Below, in pieces: positions 11,627 through 22,518 of a DNA stretch of 64,000 nucleotides. The stretch spans positions 54,152,923 to 54,216,922 of the forward strand of contig CAXKWD010000002.1 in NCBI GenBank assembly GCA_964059195.1, in the 5' to 3' direction. The notes beneath the pieces were generated by a model. That model made no database searches, was not told the DNA's origin, and saw nothing but the letters and a program-made list of their open reading frames with translations. The position numbers and the translations under genes were made by a program. Each line of letters opens with the position of its first letter. The stretch's first letter is position 1. The DNA is from Ectobius pallidus. Lineage: Eukaryota > Arthropoda > Insecta > Blattodea > Ectobiidae.

Positions 11627-14446
11627 CCGTATTTACTTTAATATAATGGACCATCGAATCTATTGCGCAATTGTGAAACTTCAATTCATAAAAAAAAAGT
11701 TTGCTGGCAAATGTAATGCGCATCAACAGTAGAATATTTTATTTGGTACTTTATTTTAGTTCTTTTATTAAAAAAAACAATGGATTTGTGATTAAGGGTA
11801 TGTCAGTGGACACATCACCTGGGTTTGATAAAGTACTTATAAGAACAGTTAAAGAGCTTGGCATATCTGAAGTTGTTAAAGTACTTATAGATATTATGTT
11901 GAAAACAAGTTTTGTGCCTACAAAACTTAAAGAAGGGCGAACTGTTCTTCTTTATAAAGGCAAGGGAGATGTGAAGAACATAACTTCCTGGAGGCCTATA
12001 ACCATCTATTCTGTTATACGGCGAATAATTGAACGGGTTCTTGATCAACAACTGAGGTTACAGATCGAATTAAATATAAACCAAAGAGGATTTGTACCAA
12101 ACATATCAGGCTGTCATATCAATTCCAGACTTCTGTCTGGCTGTTTGAAACATTCGAAAACAAATAAGACTGACTGTGTTATTGCATTTCTTGATGTTTC
12201 CCGTGCTTTTGATCGGATAGGACATGCACATATTAAGAACTCGCTTCAGTCTGCTGGTGTATCCTCTGACCTTCAAGCTTTGATTGTTTCTCTTATAAAA
12301 GATAACACTATTCAAGTGGAAACAGGACTTCAACGGACTAAGAAGATATCTGTCAGATGTGGAGTACCACAGGGTGGACCACTGTCACCAATTTTATTCA
12401 ATCTTGCTATTAATTTCATTTATGATAATGTTTGTGAACAAAATTTCGCTACGAAGTATGGGTATAAATTAAGTGCTGACACAGAACCCATATGCTTAAC
12501 AGGATTTGCTGATGATCAGGCAGTGACTGCTCGCAACATTGATTCTGCAGTTCGCGTCATTGATGCTACTCAAAACCTTCTTACAACCATAGGTTTAGAA
12601 ATAAATGCTGATAAAAGCTCAGCAATTGTTGTGAGTCAAGGCCAGCTTGTACAAAGAAATTTAAACTTAGGATGTGGAGAAATTATTTCTTCAATCTCTG
12701 AAAATGAAACCATTAAATATCTGGGTTGTAAGTTTAACAGTGAGCTTCTGTTCAATAAGGACGCATTAGTCCCTTTCCACCAAAATTTAGAGAAATTAGC
12801 AAAATCTCCTTTGCTAAAACCTAATCAGAAGCTCAATATAATCAATCAGTATATATTTCCATCTCTCATATATCCTTTGCAGACTGCGCCTTTGACTAAA
12901 ATTCCATTGTATGTGCTTGATGGCCTGGATGTCATTATACGGCGAACTGTAAAAGAAATTGTTGGACTTCCTGACAGAACTGCTAGTGCAATGCTATATG
13001 CACCTCGTAAGTTACGTGGACTAGGACTGATTAATTGTCAATGGGAAGCCCCGTTGCAACATATTTCTGTTGCTAAAAAGTTGACCAATTGTGACGATCC
13101 CCGCTTCCTCCTGGTATTTAATTATGAAAATGAGATTCAGCAGAGCTTGGCAAGGCTGAGTCCACTGGACACGAGTAATACTCAAATGAGCTCTCGGCAA
13201 CTTAGAAGAGTTTTGCGGTTGAAATCATTCGAGGAATGGTCATCAATGTCATGGCAAGGTATCGGCGTATCTCATTTTAAGGAATATACAGCCACTAACA
13301 ACTTCATGGCGGAGAAAGTTAAGCTCACTTCTTCAGAATGGATAGCCCTCTTGAAATTAAATATAAATTATGCCAACTTGAAAGGAGTTCCTGGAAATCA
13401 TAGTGAATCGAACAGGACATCCCTTTGTCGCAGATGTGCAAAGGAGACTGAAACACCAGGCCATGTGCTCGGATCTTGTCCCTTCAATTCTCTCCTGATT
13501 ACCCAGAGGCACCACAAGTTGAAGCATGCACTTACCACCATGTTAACAAAACAAGGATACGAATGCTTTGAGGAAGTCCATGCTATTGATGGGACAGGAT
13601 CCAATCGCTTTGCCGACATCGTGGCTTTTAAGAAAGGATCACATGAAGCTTACATCCTTGACCCCACAATAAGGTATGAAAATAATGCTGCCGACCAAGC
13701 AAACAACGTAGACCGTGAAAAAAAGGATATATATGAAAGCTGTATTCCTTTCTTTAAAGAGAAATATAGGAGGAATTTTGGTGATCGGCATTTTACTGTC
13801 CATGGACTTTTATTTGGAGCAAGAGGTACTGTATACCGATCGGTTGCTGACGTACTTAGGAAGCTGGGACTGGACTTATCATCCTTAAATCAGATGGCAG
13901 AAAACATCATTGCTGACTCAGTGGGCATATTGCACCACCACATATATAAGAATATATAGTAAAAATTGTTTACATGTTTTATTTAAACTATTGTTTATAT
14001 GTTACCCATTTTTTACCATCATTTGAACTATTGTCAAAAGTGATTGATTGGTATGCTGTGTCTATGGCAACTTGCTTGAAGCAAGCAGCTCATTTTGTTC
14101 AATAAAATGTATTCTCTTAAAGGTTGGTATTATGGTTTAGGGATATAGTGGAGGGGGATGCATGATAATAGATACTTCTTTATTGAACCCTGCCGCCTTT
14201 AAATACCCTTGGTTTTACCTTGAGTGTTAAAATAATACATTAACTTTAACCCTTGTTTGTGCCTACCGATAACATGCCTACGTCAAAAATGCAACAAAGT
14301 CGAGAATTATGGAATTGCATTGTTACATATGTGATCAAAGTTACGCCAAACTACGGAACAGCCTTGCACCTGAATCTAATGTGCACCCAGATTTTGAATG
14401 CTTCTAATGGATGAAAAAGGTGCGCATTAGATTCGACTGAATATGG
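11627..14446. mobile_element. Candidate TIR element hosting the R2-type LINE
   Basis: The left end 'ccgtatttact' (from 11627) and the right end, read in reverse as 'ccatattcagtcgaatcta' (from 14446), are imperfect inverted repeats flanked by TA. The phrase 'aatgcgca' recurs inside both halves. The R2-type LINE occupies the middle. Similarity between the ends is modest, so this is a weak call. Confidence 0.35.
11785..13959 (+). CDS. R2-type LINE: reverse transcriptase plus restriction-like endonuclease, 5'-truncated
   Basis: An uninterrupted frame runs from 11701; the part resembling the element starts near 11790 (SPGFDKVLIRT), inside the protein, so the N-terminal zinc-finger/Myb region is missing. 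RT motifs: WRPIT; motif A FLDVSRAFDRIGH (about residue 163); GVPQGGPLSPILFN; catalytic FADD (about residue 268). A C-terminal zinc knuckle starts CRRC (about residue 576) with HVLGSC following. A restriction-like endonuclease follows, with RHH and FADIVAF...ILDPTIRYE (residues 635-661). That order is typical of the R2/R4/NeSL/Hero group, which uses target-primed reverse transcription. The location is an intron of CCS, not 28S rDNA. An AATAAA at about 14101 lies in the 3' UTR. No frameshift in 2.2 kb implies a recent copy. Confidence 0.85.
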   Translation, partial: FVIKGMSVDTSPGFDKVLIRTVKELGISEVVKVLIDIMLKTSFVPTKLKEGRTVLLYKGKGDVKNITSWRPITIYSVIRRIIERVLDQQLRLQIELNINQRGFVPNISGCHINSRLLSGCLKHSKTNKTDCVIAFLDVSRAFDRIGHAHIKNSLQSAGVSSDLQALIVSLIKDNTIQVETGLQRTKKISVRCGVPQGGPLSPILFNLAINFIYDNVCEQNFATKYGYKLSADTEPICLTGFADDQAVTARNIDSAVRVIDATQNLLTTIGLEINADKSSAIVVSQGQLVQRNLNLGCGEIISSISENETIKYLGCKFNSELLFNKDALVPFHQNLEKLAKSPLLKPNQKLNIINQYIFPSLIYPLQTAPLTKIPLYVLDGLDVIIRRTVKEIVGLPDRTASAMLYAPRKLRGLGLINCQWEAPLQHISVAKKLTNCDDPRFLLVFNYENEIQQSLARLSPLDTSNTQMSSRQLRRVLRLKSFEEWSSMSWQGIGVSHFKEYTATNNFMAEKVKLTSSEWIALLKLNINYANLKGVPGNHSESNRTSLCRRCAKETETPGHVLGSCPFNSLLITQRHHKLKHALTTMLTKQGYECFEEVHAIDGTGSNRFADIVAFKKGSHEAYILDPTIRYENNAADQANNVDREKKDIYESCIPFFKEKYRRNFGDRHFTVHGLLFGARGTVYRSVADVLRKLGLDLSSLNQMAENIIADSVGILHHHIYKNI

Positions 14447-14589
14447 TACATGATCAAAAACACCTTCCATTACAAACACTTAGGATAAGTGATCATTTAG
14501 TTGGATGGAATTAATTGGGTGTTCCAAAGTTATCATGTCTGTTCTGACCTCTTCTTATTTTTTAATATAATCCTGAATTTTTGTTCAAG

Positions 14590-14728
14590 GTTGGCGTGTG
14601 GAGTCATTGCTCGTTCCGCTGGAATGTTTGAGAACTCCAAAAAGATTTGTGCTTGTGATGGAGTTACTCTGTGGGATGAACGAGATAGACCTCTTGCTGG
14701 TCCAGGACGTCGTCGTAGCAACATGTGA
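14590..14728 (+). CDS. CCS: Copper chaperone for superoxide dismutase, last exon
   Basis: It begins after TTGTTCAAG; its first G completes AGG (Arg) with the AG left by the previous exon, giving [15 protein letters not shown]. It carries the domain III motif CAC in KICACDGVT, the CxC essential for copper and disulfide transfer to SOD1, and ends RRRSNM then TGA. All three domains II/III exons in the window are therefore intact and in frame. No clear polyadenylation signal is visible close behind the stop. Confidence 0.94.
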
Positions 14729-15159
14729 ACAATGAGTGGTTCCAAAATTCACATTCTAACAAAGTATTATGGAAGGAAACCTTAAGGTATTCATTCTTAG
14801 TACATTTTTAAGTACACAGAAAATGGGATTGTCCACTTCCTCGACATCAACTCATATTATGAATAATTTATTATAGTTGCTTCACTGTTTAAGTTCCATC
14901 ACGTTAATGACATATTTAATTCCTGCTTTAGAGAAAATCTCACTTTTAAAAAATAGGACCTCGTGCTATTGAATTTCAAAACTGGTGAAACGAATCTAGA
15001 CTCAACAGACAAGGGAAAAGATAGTGGAGAGGAAATTGTTCATTTTTCAATATCTAGACTAAGTTAAATTTAGTTGTATATATATACTCTTCACGCATCA
15101 TAACTTACTTTCTCCTAATAGTTACCTTTTCCATTAAAAATAATAATAATAATAATAGT
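14729..15159 (+). other. Probable CCS 3' UTR and flank
   Basis: AT-rich, non-coding, directly downstream of the CCS stop, ending in a short (TAA)n run at about 15139. The transcript end could not be placed. Confidence 0.4.
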
Positions 15160-15735
15160 ACGGTGTGACACTATGAACTAGGTGTGGTGTTTATCCACTG
15201 GGTATGTGGACAAGTGTTTCCTGCCACTGCTGCAATGAAGGTCACACTCGCTTTGTTCTACTCTGCAGTATTGTGTTGACCATCCAGCTGTTGCGAGTTC
15301 ACACTGACTTTGCTCTGCTCTTACAATTAATTTAGTATTGTGTTCAGTATTTAGTGAAAATTATGGATCAATGTGTGTTTAATACTGCGCATTATGTATT
15401 TATGTATGATCTGTATGTGTTAACACACTGAACTCTTCAAGTTCAAATATGATTTGCAGAACGATTCCCAAGTGTAAAGGTTCCAGGCCATTCAACAATC
15501 TATAATCTGTATAATAAATTTCAGGCCACAGGTATTGTTCAGTCTAAAAAACCTAACAGACAGCGTAGAAAGAATTAAAGGGTTAAAGCTAAATATCCAC
15601 CAGCATTTTGCGACTTGAACTATGGCGAGTAATGGATGGTTTCTTCAAGAGGTGCCAAAAATGCATGGACAATGATGGTGGCCAGTTTCAGCACTTCTTT
15701 TCAAACGTAGGTCACAACAGTGTCACACTATTATA
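15160..15735 (+). pseudogene. Mariner-like transposase relic with deleted catalytic core
   Basis: Near 15365-15580 the + strand encodes a broken N-terminal helix-turn-helix (VKVPGHSTIYNLYNKF then ATGIVQSKKPNRQRRK). At 15610-15700 a fragment resembling the C-terminal tail follows, with the DDE core absent. The ends 'ggtgtgacact' (15163) and 'agtgtcacacta' (15718) are inverted. An internally deleted copy is the simplest reading. Confidence 0.5.
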
Positions 15736-16165
15736 GCCGCAGATGGCAATGCATTCTGTCATCGCAACCGGGAAAAACACCTCACAGCTGGTTCATAGTT
15801 AATTGGATCTCCTTTATATATCTTTGTAACCAAATGTTTTGCGTATATTTTCAGTGGAATATTATGACTTTAGCAAAATCATGGAAGAATATCATAATCA
15901 TTGAATGCTAGTAATAACTGATATACCGGTAATTAATAATTTTTCAGTAATTCAGTGGCCCATAATCCTGCCATTTGAATGCTGCAAAATTGTAAAAAAT
16001 GCTAGATGATGTTTTACCGCCCCTTCAAAGGGCACAAATAAGTTCTATTAAAATACTTAATTTACTTTTTATCTAACTCCCTGTGCTGATCAGTAAAATT
16101 CAAGATAAAACTTCAAAACACAACACAGTTTAATAATCCACAATGGATGTCTCATAACCTATAAA

Positions 16166-16206
16166 ACTCAACGTTTCTGCCCACCCACTAGGCTTTCATC
16201 AGGAAC
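16166..16206 (-). ncRNA. Solitary hammerhead-like ribozyme motif
   Basis: On the - strand the conserved core CTGATGA is followed by a stem-loop region (GCC pairing with GGC) and then GAAACGTT, the layout of the two hammerheads in the Penelope-like copies at 20576 and 22197. Stem I pairing is weak here, so this is probably a decayed tail of a related retroelement. Confidence 0.4.
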
Positions 16207-16230
16207 AATGGAAAAAGGACTATCTTCAAT

Positions 16231-17940
16231 TTTGTGTACAAAGTAAAATTCAAACTTTTCCAAATTGTAATTGGATGTAAAGTTCAGTTTGAAGTGACTC
16301 AATAAAAAATAATAATTCTAATAAAAAAAGGCTGAAGCAATATTAATATTATGTATTCCAAATGAGACAGAGACATACTTGGCATATCTCATATTTTGTT
16401 GTAAAGAGGGAGTTTGTAATTGCTAGACAATCTAGCAGTTGTCCATAGGGAATCATAAGTTATTTTAATAAATATTATGAAAAAATAAGAAAATGATAAG
16501 CTTATTATCAAGTCTGGATGTAAAAGGCTAGATTCTTCTCTATCTATCTCTGATCTCACTATTTGTCTCTAAAACATTACTAATTTCACTTCACTTCTTA
16601 ACAAAGACTTGCATGATTCTTCCTTTAAATATCTAACTGGGATTATATAGCTCATTGCTGTGTGTGATATTTTGTTTTTAGAAAATGGCCAAATTTGTTG
16701 TAGAGTTCTTTTGAATCTTTAGAATTCATAATATGTAATCTTCGTTAGCTCGTAGTTAGTATGAAATATTGTTTTCTCTACTGTGTGAACATGCGAATTA
16801 CGGACTGGGAGGGAAGGGATTGGTGCATTGGATTATGGGATGAAGAATCAGATCAAGAAACTTGATGAAGATGAAGGTGGGATTGGTATTTTCATTGGCT
16901 CAGCCGCTATAAACTGCTCTTTGCAATACCACCGGGGTACAAAAGCTTCATATTGTCCCCAGACTTCTCTCCTGTATAAGAGGCTTTGCCCCCAAATCCC
17001 CTCACGGCTTCCCCCCTCCCCCCAAGCCTCTTCTTGCTAATATTTTACTGCAGTTACAGTTACAGTAATTGATATAAACTGTAAATGGGCAACCTAACCA
17101 TTTAACTTGTTGGAAAGCATGTTTCACAAAGGGCAAGCCACTAGACCCCCTCCTTAATTAATACATTAGTGCAGCTACCGAGACTGCTACACAGCAATTA
17201 GGGGAGGGAATTAACCATATAACTTGTTCACAAGAATGGGAATATTGGATAGACCTGTGTGAGAGAACCAATGAGATGATACATCATTGGTAGACAGTGG
17301 GAATCTTAAACAGCAACCAGTGGACCACATAACACTACAGAGCTTTGAGCTATAGTAAATCCATCAATTATATCATATCTCTGGGCGGCCGCCCCCAGTC
17401 TTCTACAACCAGACTTGATACAAGTGAGTCAGACTTATATTATCATTTCCTTTCTTAAACCATAATTTTATTCCAAAATTGAACATACTATGTTCCATTC
17501 CTCAACTTACCATAAAAACGAGACCTTGGTTCCATTTTTCAGAAATGTCAGATGAAAAACATTGTAATTTTTTTTTTAGTACATGCTCTAAAGCGGCTGC
17601 TTCTTGGACTGCTAACACGCCGTAAAGTAGCACTTGATTGACTTAGGCTGGTAAAGTAATTTTATCAATCTACGCTGATAAAGTTGCCACGGTAATCCAT
17701 AGTAGACGTAGTTACAACTATGGCTCCTAGATGTCTCTTACAGTGTCTCAAGATGTTCATTGTTTATTAAAATACATTAACTTTATCATTTAGAAATCTA
17801 GAATTGAAGATATAAATTCGATAATAATAACTTTTTATATTTTATGTGACTGGGGATAGGTGCAAACGCGGGAAGTTTGCAATACTGCGCCATAGCTTTA
17901 GTCCCGTAGACCACGAGTGCTAGTTGAAAGAAACAACTTC
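16231..17940. other. Non-coding stretch, nothing recognised
   Basis: AT-rich with a GC-richer patch near 16820-17040 and one near 17380-17400. No conserved frame, inverted end or RNA motif was identified. Confidence 0.4.
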
Positions 17941-17949
17941 AAATGGGTC

Positions 17950-20060
17950 TCTTGTATGATTACTTCTTTTAATAAGGCATAATAAGTTTCGTATTCCGCG
18001 TTCTCAAGTTATATGCATTTTCCCCTAGATTTTCTACATCTAGACTACTTGGAGGTACCCATTTGTCTTCGCTTCCTGATATTATTCGACTCATGTGTCT
18101 TTCCTGGTCAGGAACTTCCCTGTCTGTGCCCTCAACTTCATTACTAAGTAAGTGGTGTGCAGGAGGGACCATCATCTCTTGTTCTGGCAGGGCCTCGGTG
18201 TTACGTGCCCTTGGAGGTCTTTCAACTTCTGAACAGTTTTCTACAGCGAACTCAGGTCCCATTATTCAACTACCTTTCAGCCAATTTATGTGAACTACTT
18301 GATCCTTGCCATTCTCTTTCCTAATCACATAGGTCAGTTTAGATAGCTGTTTCATTACTTGATATGGCCCTTTAAAGGTGAAAGCGAATTTCTGTGCCAC
18401 CCCGTGCTTTGTTGTGGAATCCCCTGTTTTGAAAGTTCTTATCTTTGTACTTCGGTCTTAGTACTGTTTGGATTTCTTTTGGCCTTTCTGTTTTTCTTTC
18501 TTTAATGTGTCATAGGCTATTTTTAATTTGTAAGCTAAGTTCTTTATGTGGGTCTGATAAATCATTGCCCGTAGTGTCCTTACTTGAAATTTCTTGTGTA
18601 TGATCTTGTCGTATAACTAAAGGTGTTTCTCATCCAGTTGGACAAATCGTTCCAATAGCACACGCCAATGTGTATGCTGGTAGCTGATGATGTTCAATAT
18701 ACAGATGTAGTGTTGGTCCTGAAATCTGTATGAAGGCTTGCACACACGAAAATCGTACGTTTATTTCCTAAGAAATAATACAAGTACTGTTAAAGTTGAG
18801 AAGAATGGTTTTATTTTGTAGTACAAGTTACACGCCGTGACAGTTGTCGACCAATGATGAAAATCCACTGATTACATATTCTTAATTATATTTATATTTA
18901 TACTCTCCTAAGTAGGGGAAATTAGGTCTGATTTATTATACTGATTTACAGGGGAATTAATAGATTTCTAAGCTGAGTCATGAAGAATTTATTATGTTTG
19001 TGATTTAAGTGACTAGTGCCAGCCGATCTCAGCATTATTTAATTGTTCACCTTGCTGTTCTCAATTGCTTACATTCAGCTGACTTGCATGCTTACTTAGC
19101 ACTTCCCTGTGTAGTAATTTATCTTAACCTAATTTCAACACATCTGTCTAGCAACCTTCATTTCCTCATATCTGAATTATAAAATTCCTACTTAACTTTA
19201 TACTCAATTTCTTTTCTTAATTTTATAATATAAAATTATACAACAATCTTCTACTGCGAGTCACATTTTCCGACCAAATACTAGATAGTGTGGGGAGTAG
19301 CCAGTTATAGTGTGGGGCGTACACCTATATGCCATGACAGCATATGGGATATATTGGTCCCATTTCTTTATGTCTCAAGTTACAAAATGTGATATCATGT
19401 CTATTATTTTATGAAATCGCTCGTATACTATTGTTCTGAGGGTGCAGAGGAGACGTATGTAATCTTTTCACCTGCAAAAGTTTACAGGCTTCTACAATAA
19501 ATATTGTTGGGCCCCATACTGAGTTACTACGTGTATCACGAAACCTTTGCCATGGTTTCCGCAGTCTGATCAGGTACTGGTATAGCAAAACAATATCTGG
19601 TAAAATTATCTACAAAGATGATCACATACTTGTTACCTGTGACCGAGACTGGTAATGGTCTCACACAATCTGTGGAAAGAATGTCTAAAAATTCAGTAGC
19701 CTTAGGAGGTTCTCCTAAGGGGACTACAGGGCATTATCCTGTTTTCTGTCTTGAACAACTATCACATGTACTGATAAATTCTTCTACATCCTTTCTTAAG
19801 CTTTTCCATCAGTATTTCTATTTAAGTCTAGCTTACACCTTGATGTCTGACTAAATGTGAAGAGTGATATATGCACAGTAAAAGAGGCACAAGGGATCTT
19901 GGCACTATTATCTGATATTGACCATATAGTTCTTCACTAGCTTTCACAAGTAAACCATCATCATTGATTTTAAATTGTCTAGAAATTTGAATTGTTCGCA
20001 GCAAAATTCATCTACTAATTGAGCATTTCTTATTTTGTCAATGGTGAGGAAATCAACTGC
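17950..20060 (-). pseudogene. Errantivirus/gypsy-like pol fragment (integrase to pol tail)
   Basis: On the - strand from about 20060 downward: degenerate pol upstream of integrase; an integrase zinc-finger remnant (STCDSCSRQK near 19760); catalytic-core pieces (FLDILSTDCV near 19690; ERFHKIIDMI and WDQYIPYAVMAY near 19330-19420); the integrase C-terminal chromatin-binding-like region near 18300-18430; and a 97-codon pol tail at 17969-18262. The tail matches those of proviruses A, C and D. Frameshifts and stops occur throughout; env is missing. A foreign ~600-bp block splits the core. Confidence 0.7.
18715..19320. mobile_element. Unclassified ~600-bp insertion in the integrase fragment
   Basis: Integrase similarity stops near 18715 and resumes near 19320, leaving a non-coding block between. 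Size and AT content would suit a solo LTR or a MITE, but I could not find convincing ends or a target duplication. Confidence 0.4.
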
Positions 20061-20092
20061 TGTGTAGAAATAGTGTTCCAATAGTAAGTTAA

Positions 20093-20460
20093 ATATTTTT
20101 TATTTGAAGCTGGCTATGTTGCTTATTCCTTTTATTGTGGCTGGCAGATTGTTGTACAATTTTACATCTATGCTGTTTATACTTGGGATAGTTATTGTTT
20201 TGACCTTTCTTTCTGTATTTATATGAGATTTTATTTCAGTGTTATGGTTTGTGTATGGTTGAGTTGCTGATAAGGAACGGAAAGTTATTAATATTATAAC
20301 ACTGTTGTTGGTAAAAATTACTAGGTGCGGAAAATATTTTGAGTCATTTAAATGTGGGCTTACAGTAAACAACTTTTGTACTATCAGTCATTAACCTTAC
20401 TGCTAACTTTTGTAGTTTTACTGATTCTAGATTTGAGGCTTTACAGCCCCAAAAGATGAT
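20093..20460 (-). pseudogene. LINE reverse-transcriptase C-terminal fragment
   Basis: A 90-codon - strand frame (20100-20372) includes NHNTEIKS and, near its end, VKLYNNLPATIKGISNI followed by ASFK. The pattern 'G.k.YN.LP..Ik....F' is typical of the tail of many non-LTR retrotransposon polyproteins. Only the 3' end is present. Confidence 0.55.
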
Positions 20461-20519
20461 TATGATTTAATGTTATGGTGATCTATTTGATCCTCCATAA
20501 TGTGTTATGATGAATGCTT

Positions 20520-21325
20520 CTTTAAAAAATGATATAAGAAAATTTACTTAGTGAATAAAATACCTTAAAAATTAAGCACAACGTTTCAGCTCTTCCACCG
20601 AGCCTTCATCAGGTGCACTCCACTCAACGACTGACTCTCTGGATGAAGAAGACTCCACTCGTTCCGCCATCCTGTCACTATCGATCATGAAAATCGTGCA
20701 TCTCGAATGTTTATCGATCCATTCAGGCGGAATGCTGAAATCCATGCCTGCCAACACGTTTCCTGGTAATGCTGGAAATGCAACTGTTGTTTTTTTCTTC
20801 TTTTCTCATTTTCTTAACTAAATCCAGCCACTCATCCCCCAAATCCCCGTCGTATCTATTCAAACTTGCAACCCTATTTCCCACAATATTCCACGCCTCA
20901 CACACTTTTCTCCTAACCTTGTTTGGCTCAATTTTCACAATACTGACTTCTCCAATGTGATGGTTGTGTTGTACCATGTGTTCACTTAAACCTGTTGCGG
21001 GTTTGCTGTGCTTTATGTCCCTTTCGTGTTCTTTTAACCTAACCCTGAAACTTCTTCCAGTTTCCCCAAAATACAAAGCCTTACAGTCACTACAAGAAAC
21101 AGAGTATACCCCGGGCATCTCCATAACATCGTCCTCTGTTTTTCCAATTCGTTTGTACTGAGAAAAGTTTTCCCCTATTGTTTTTCTACTTCTGTAAGCT
21201 GGAGTGATCCCGTGCTTACGAAATACCTTTGCTAACCTTTCGCTAGTTTTAGGGACGTACAAAAGACTTGCATATTTTGCATCACTGTTGTTTTTGTTTT
21301 TTCCCCCTTTTTTCATATTATGTAT
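20520..21325 (-). pseudogene. Penelope-like element 3' portion, - strand arm of a palindrome
   Basis: Carries the C-terminal GIY-YIG endonuclease of a Penelope-like retroelement: VYSVSCSDCKALYFGETGRS, then R.KEHERD and GLSEHMVQH, with the CxxC and His residues characteristic of Penelope endonucleases. A one-base slip near 20790 separates the main frame (20723-21526) from its C-terminal continuation (20572-20757). It is the near-identical mirror of 21490-22292 and lacks the RT domain. Confidence 0.85.
20576..20616 (-). ncRNA. Hammerhead ribozyme motif of Penelope-like element
   Basis: On the - strand: GCAC, CTGATGA, an 18-base stem II region (GCTC/GAGC pairing), GAAA, CGTT, GTGC. GCAC and GTGC form stem I; the stem III segment is the self-complementary AACGTT, so activity may need a dimer. 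Hammerheads of this minimal kind are known in Penelope-like elements. Confidence 0.75.
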
Positions 21326-22241
21326 AATTAAAAATAACATTTGGCGAAATTTCGCCCAAAGGGCTTTTAGGTTGTGTAATAACACAGAAGATTTGGAAAT
21401 CGAAAGGAAAGAAGTACTAAGACTAGCCAAGGTGAATGGTTTTGAGGAACGAAGGATTAATGAAATTTGGAGTAAAGCAAGTAAACAAATGCATAATATG
21501 AAAAAAGGAGAAAAAAACAAAAACAACAGTGATGCAAAATATGCAAATCTTTTGTACGTCCCTAAAACTAGCGAAAGGTTAGCAAAGGTATTTCATAAGC
21601 ACGGGATCACTCCAGCTTACAGAAGTAGAAAAACAATAGGGGAAAACTTTTCTCAGTACAAACGAATTGGAAAAACAGAGGACGATGTTATGGAGATGCC
21701 CAGGGTATACTCTGTTTCTTGTAGTGACTGTAAGGCTTTGTATTTTGGGGAAACTGGAAGAAGTTTCAGGATTAGGTTAAAAGAACACGAAAGGGACATA
21801 AAGCACAGCAAACCCGCAACAGGTTTAAGTGAACACATGGTACAACACAACCATCACATTGGAGAAGTCAGTATTGTGAAAATTGAGCCAAACAAGGTTA
21901 GGAGAAAAGTGTGTGAGGCGTGGAATATTGTGGGAAATAGGGTTGCAAGTTTGAATAGATACGACGGGGATTTGGGGGATGAGTGGCTGGATTTAGTTAA
22001 GAAAATGAGAAAAGAAGAAAAAACAACAGTTGCATTTCCAGCATTACCAAGAAACGTGTTGGCAGGCATGGATTTCAGCATTCCGCCTGAATGGATCGAT
22101 AAACATTCGAGATGCACGATTTTCATGATCGATAGTGACAGGACGGCAGAACGAGTGGAGTCTTCTTCATCCAGAGAGTCAGTCGTTGAGTGGAGCGCAC
22201 CTGATGAATGCTCGGTGGAAGAGCTGAAACGTTGTGCTTAA
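21326..22241 (+). CDS. Penelope-like element: RT thumb remnant plus GIY-YIG endonuclease
   Basis: An open frame (starting as antisense of the other arm at 21204) encodes the end of the Penelope RT domain (AFRLCNNTEDLEIERKEVL, NGFEERRINEIW), a Lys-rich linker, then the GIY-YIG endonuclease (VYSVSCSDCKALYFGETGRS, KEHERDIKHS, SEHMVQHNHH). The C-terminus reads through the hammerhead motif as SVEELKRCA. The usual protein is over 700 residues, so this is a 5'-truncated copy; its frame is uninterrupted. The endonuclease nicks target DNA for priming. Confidence 0.85.
22197..22237 (+). ncRNA. Hammerhead ribozyme motif of Penelope-like element
   Basis: GCAC-CTGATGA-stem II-GAAA-CGTT-GTGC, the same architecture as 20576-20616, overlapping the last codons of the endonuclease frame. 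Core bases CUGAUGA and GAAA are intact; cleavage would be after the U of CGUU. Confidence 0.75.
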
Positions 22242-22292
22242 TTTTCACTAATTATTCACTAAGTAAATTTTCTTTTATCATTTTTTAAATAA

Positions 22293-22518
22293 TCAACTAG
22301 TGAAAATTATGGACCGTTTTGCAAGTTTAATATGAATGCTTCTATTATTTGTTATGGTATTGCTTTCTAGTTTGATATAATAAGTATGAGAATATAACAG
22401 AGACAGTAATCTGTGGTTCATGAATTCTTATATATCTATAATAAGTATGTTAGATGCCATAACTTTAACTTTATTGTACAACAATTACATCTCTATATTT
22501 TCACATTTTGTTTGTAAG
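22293..22518. other. Non-coding spacer
   Basis: AT-rich; nothing recognised. Confidence 0.3.

Noticed and set aside
5663..14728. Cu/Zn superoxide dismutase itself
   Set aside because: The exon order, the CAC motif near the C-terminus and Thr at the copper-ligand position fit the chaperone CCS rather than SOD1.
20723..21161. + strand frames inside the Penelope arm (20769-21161)
   Set aside because: Antisense shadows of the GIY-YIG coding sequence.
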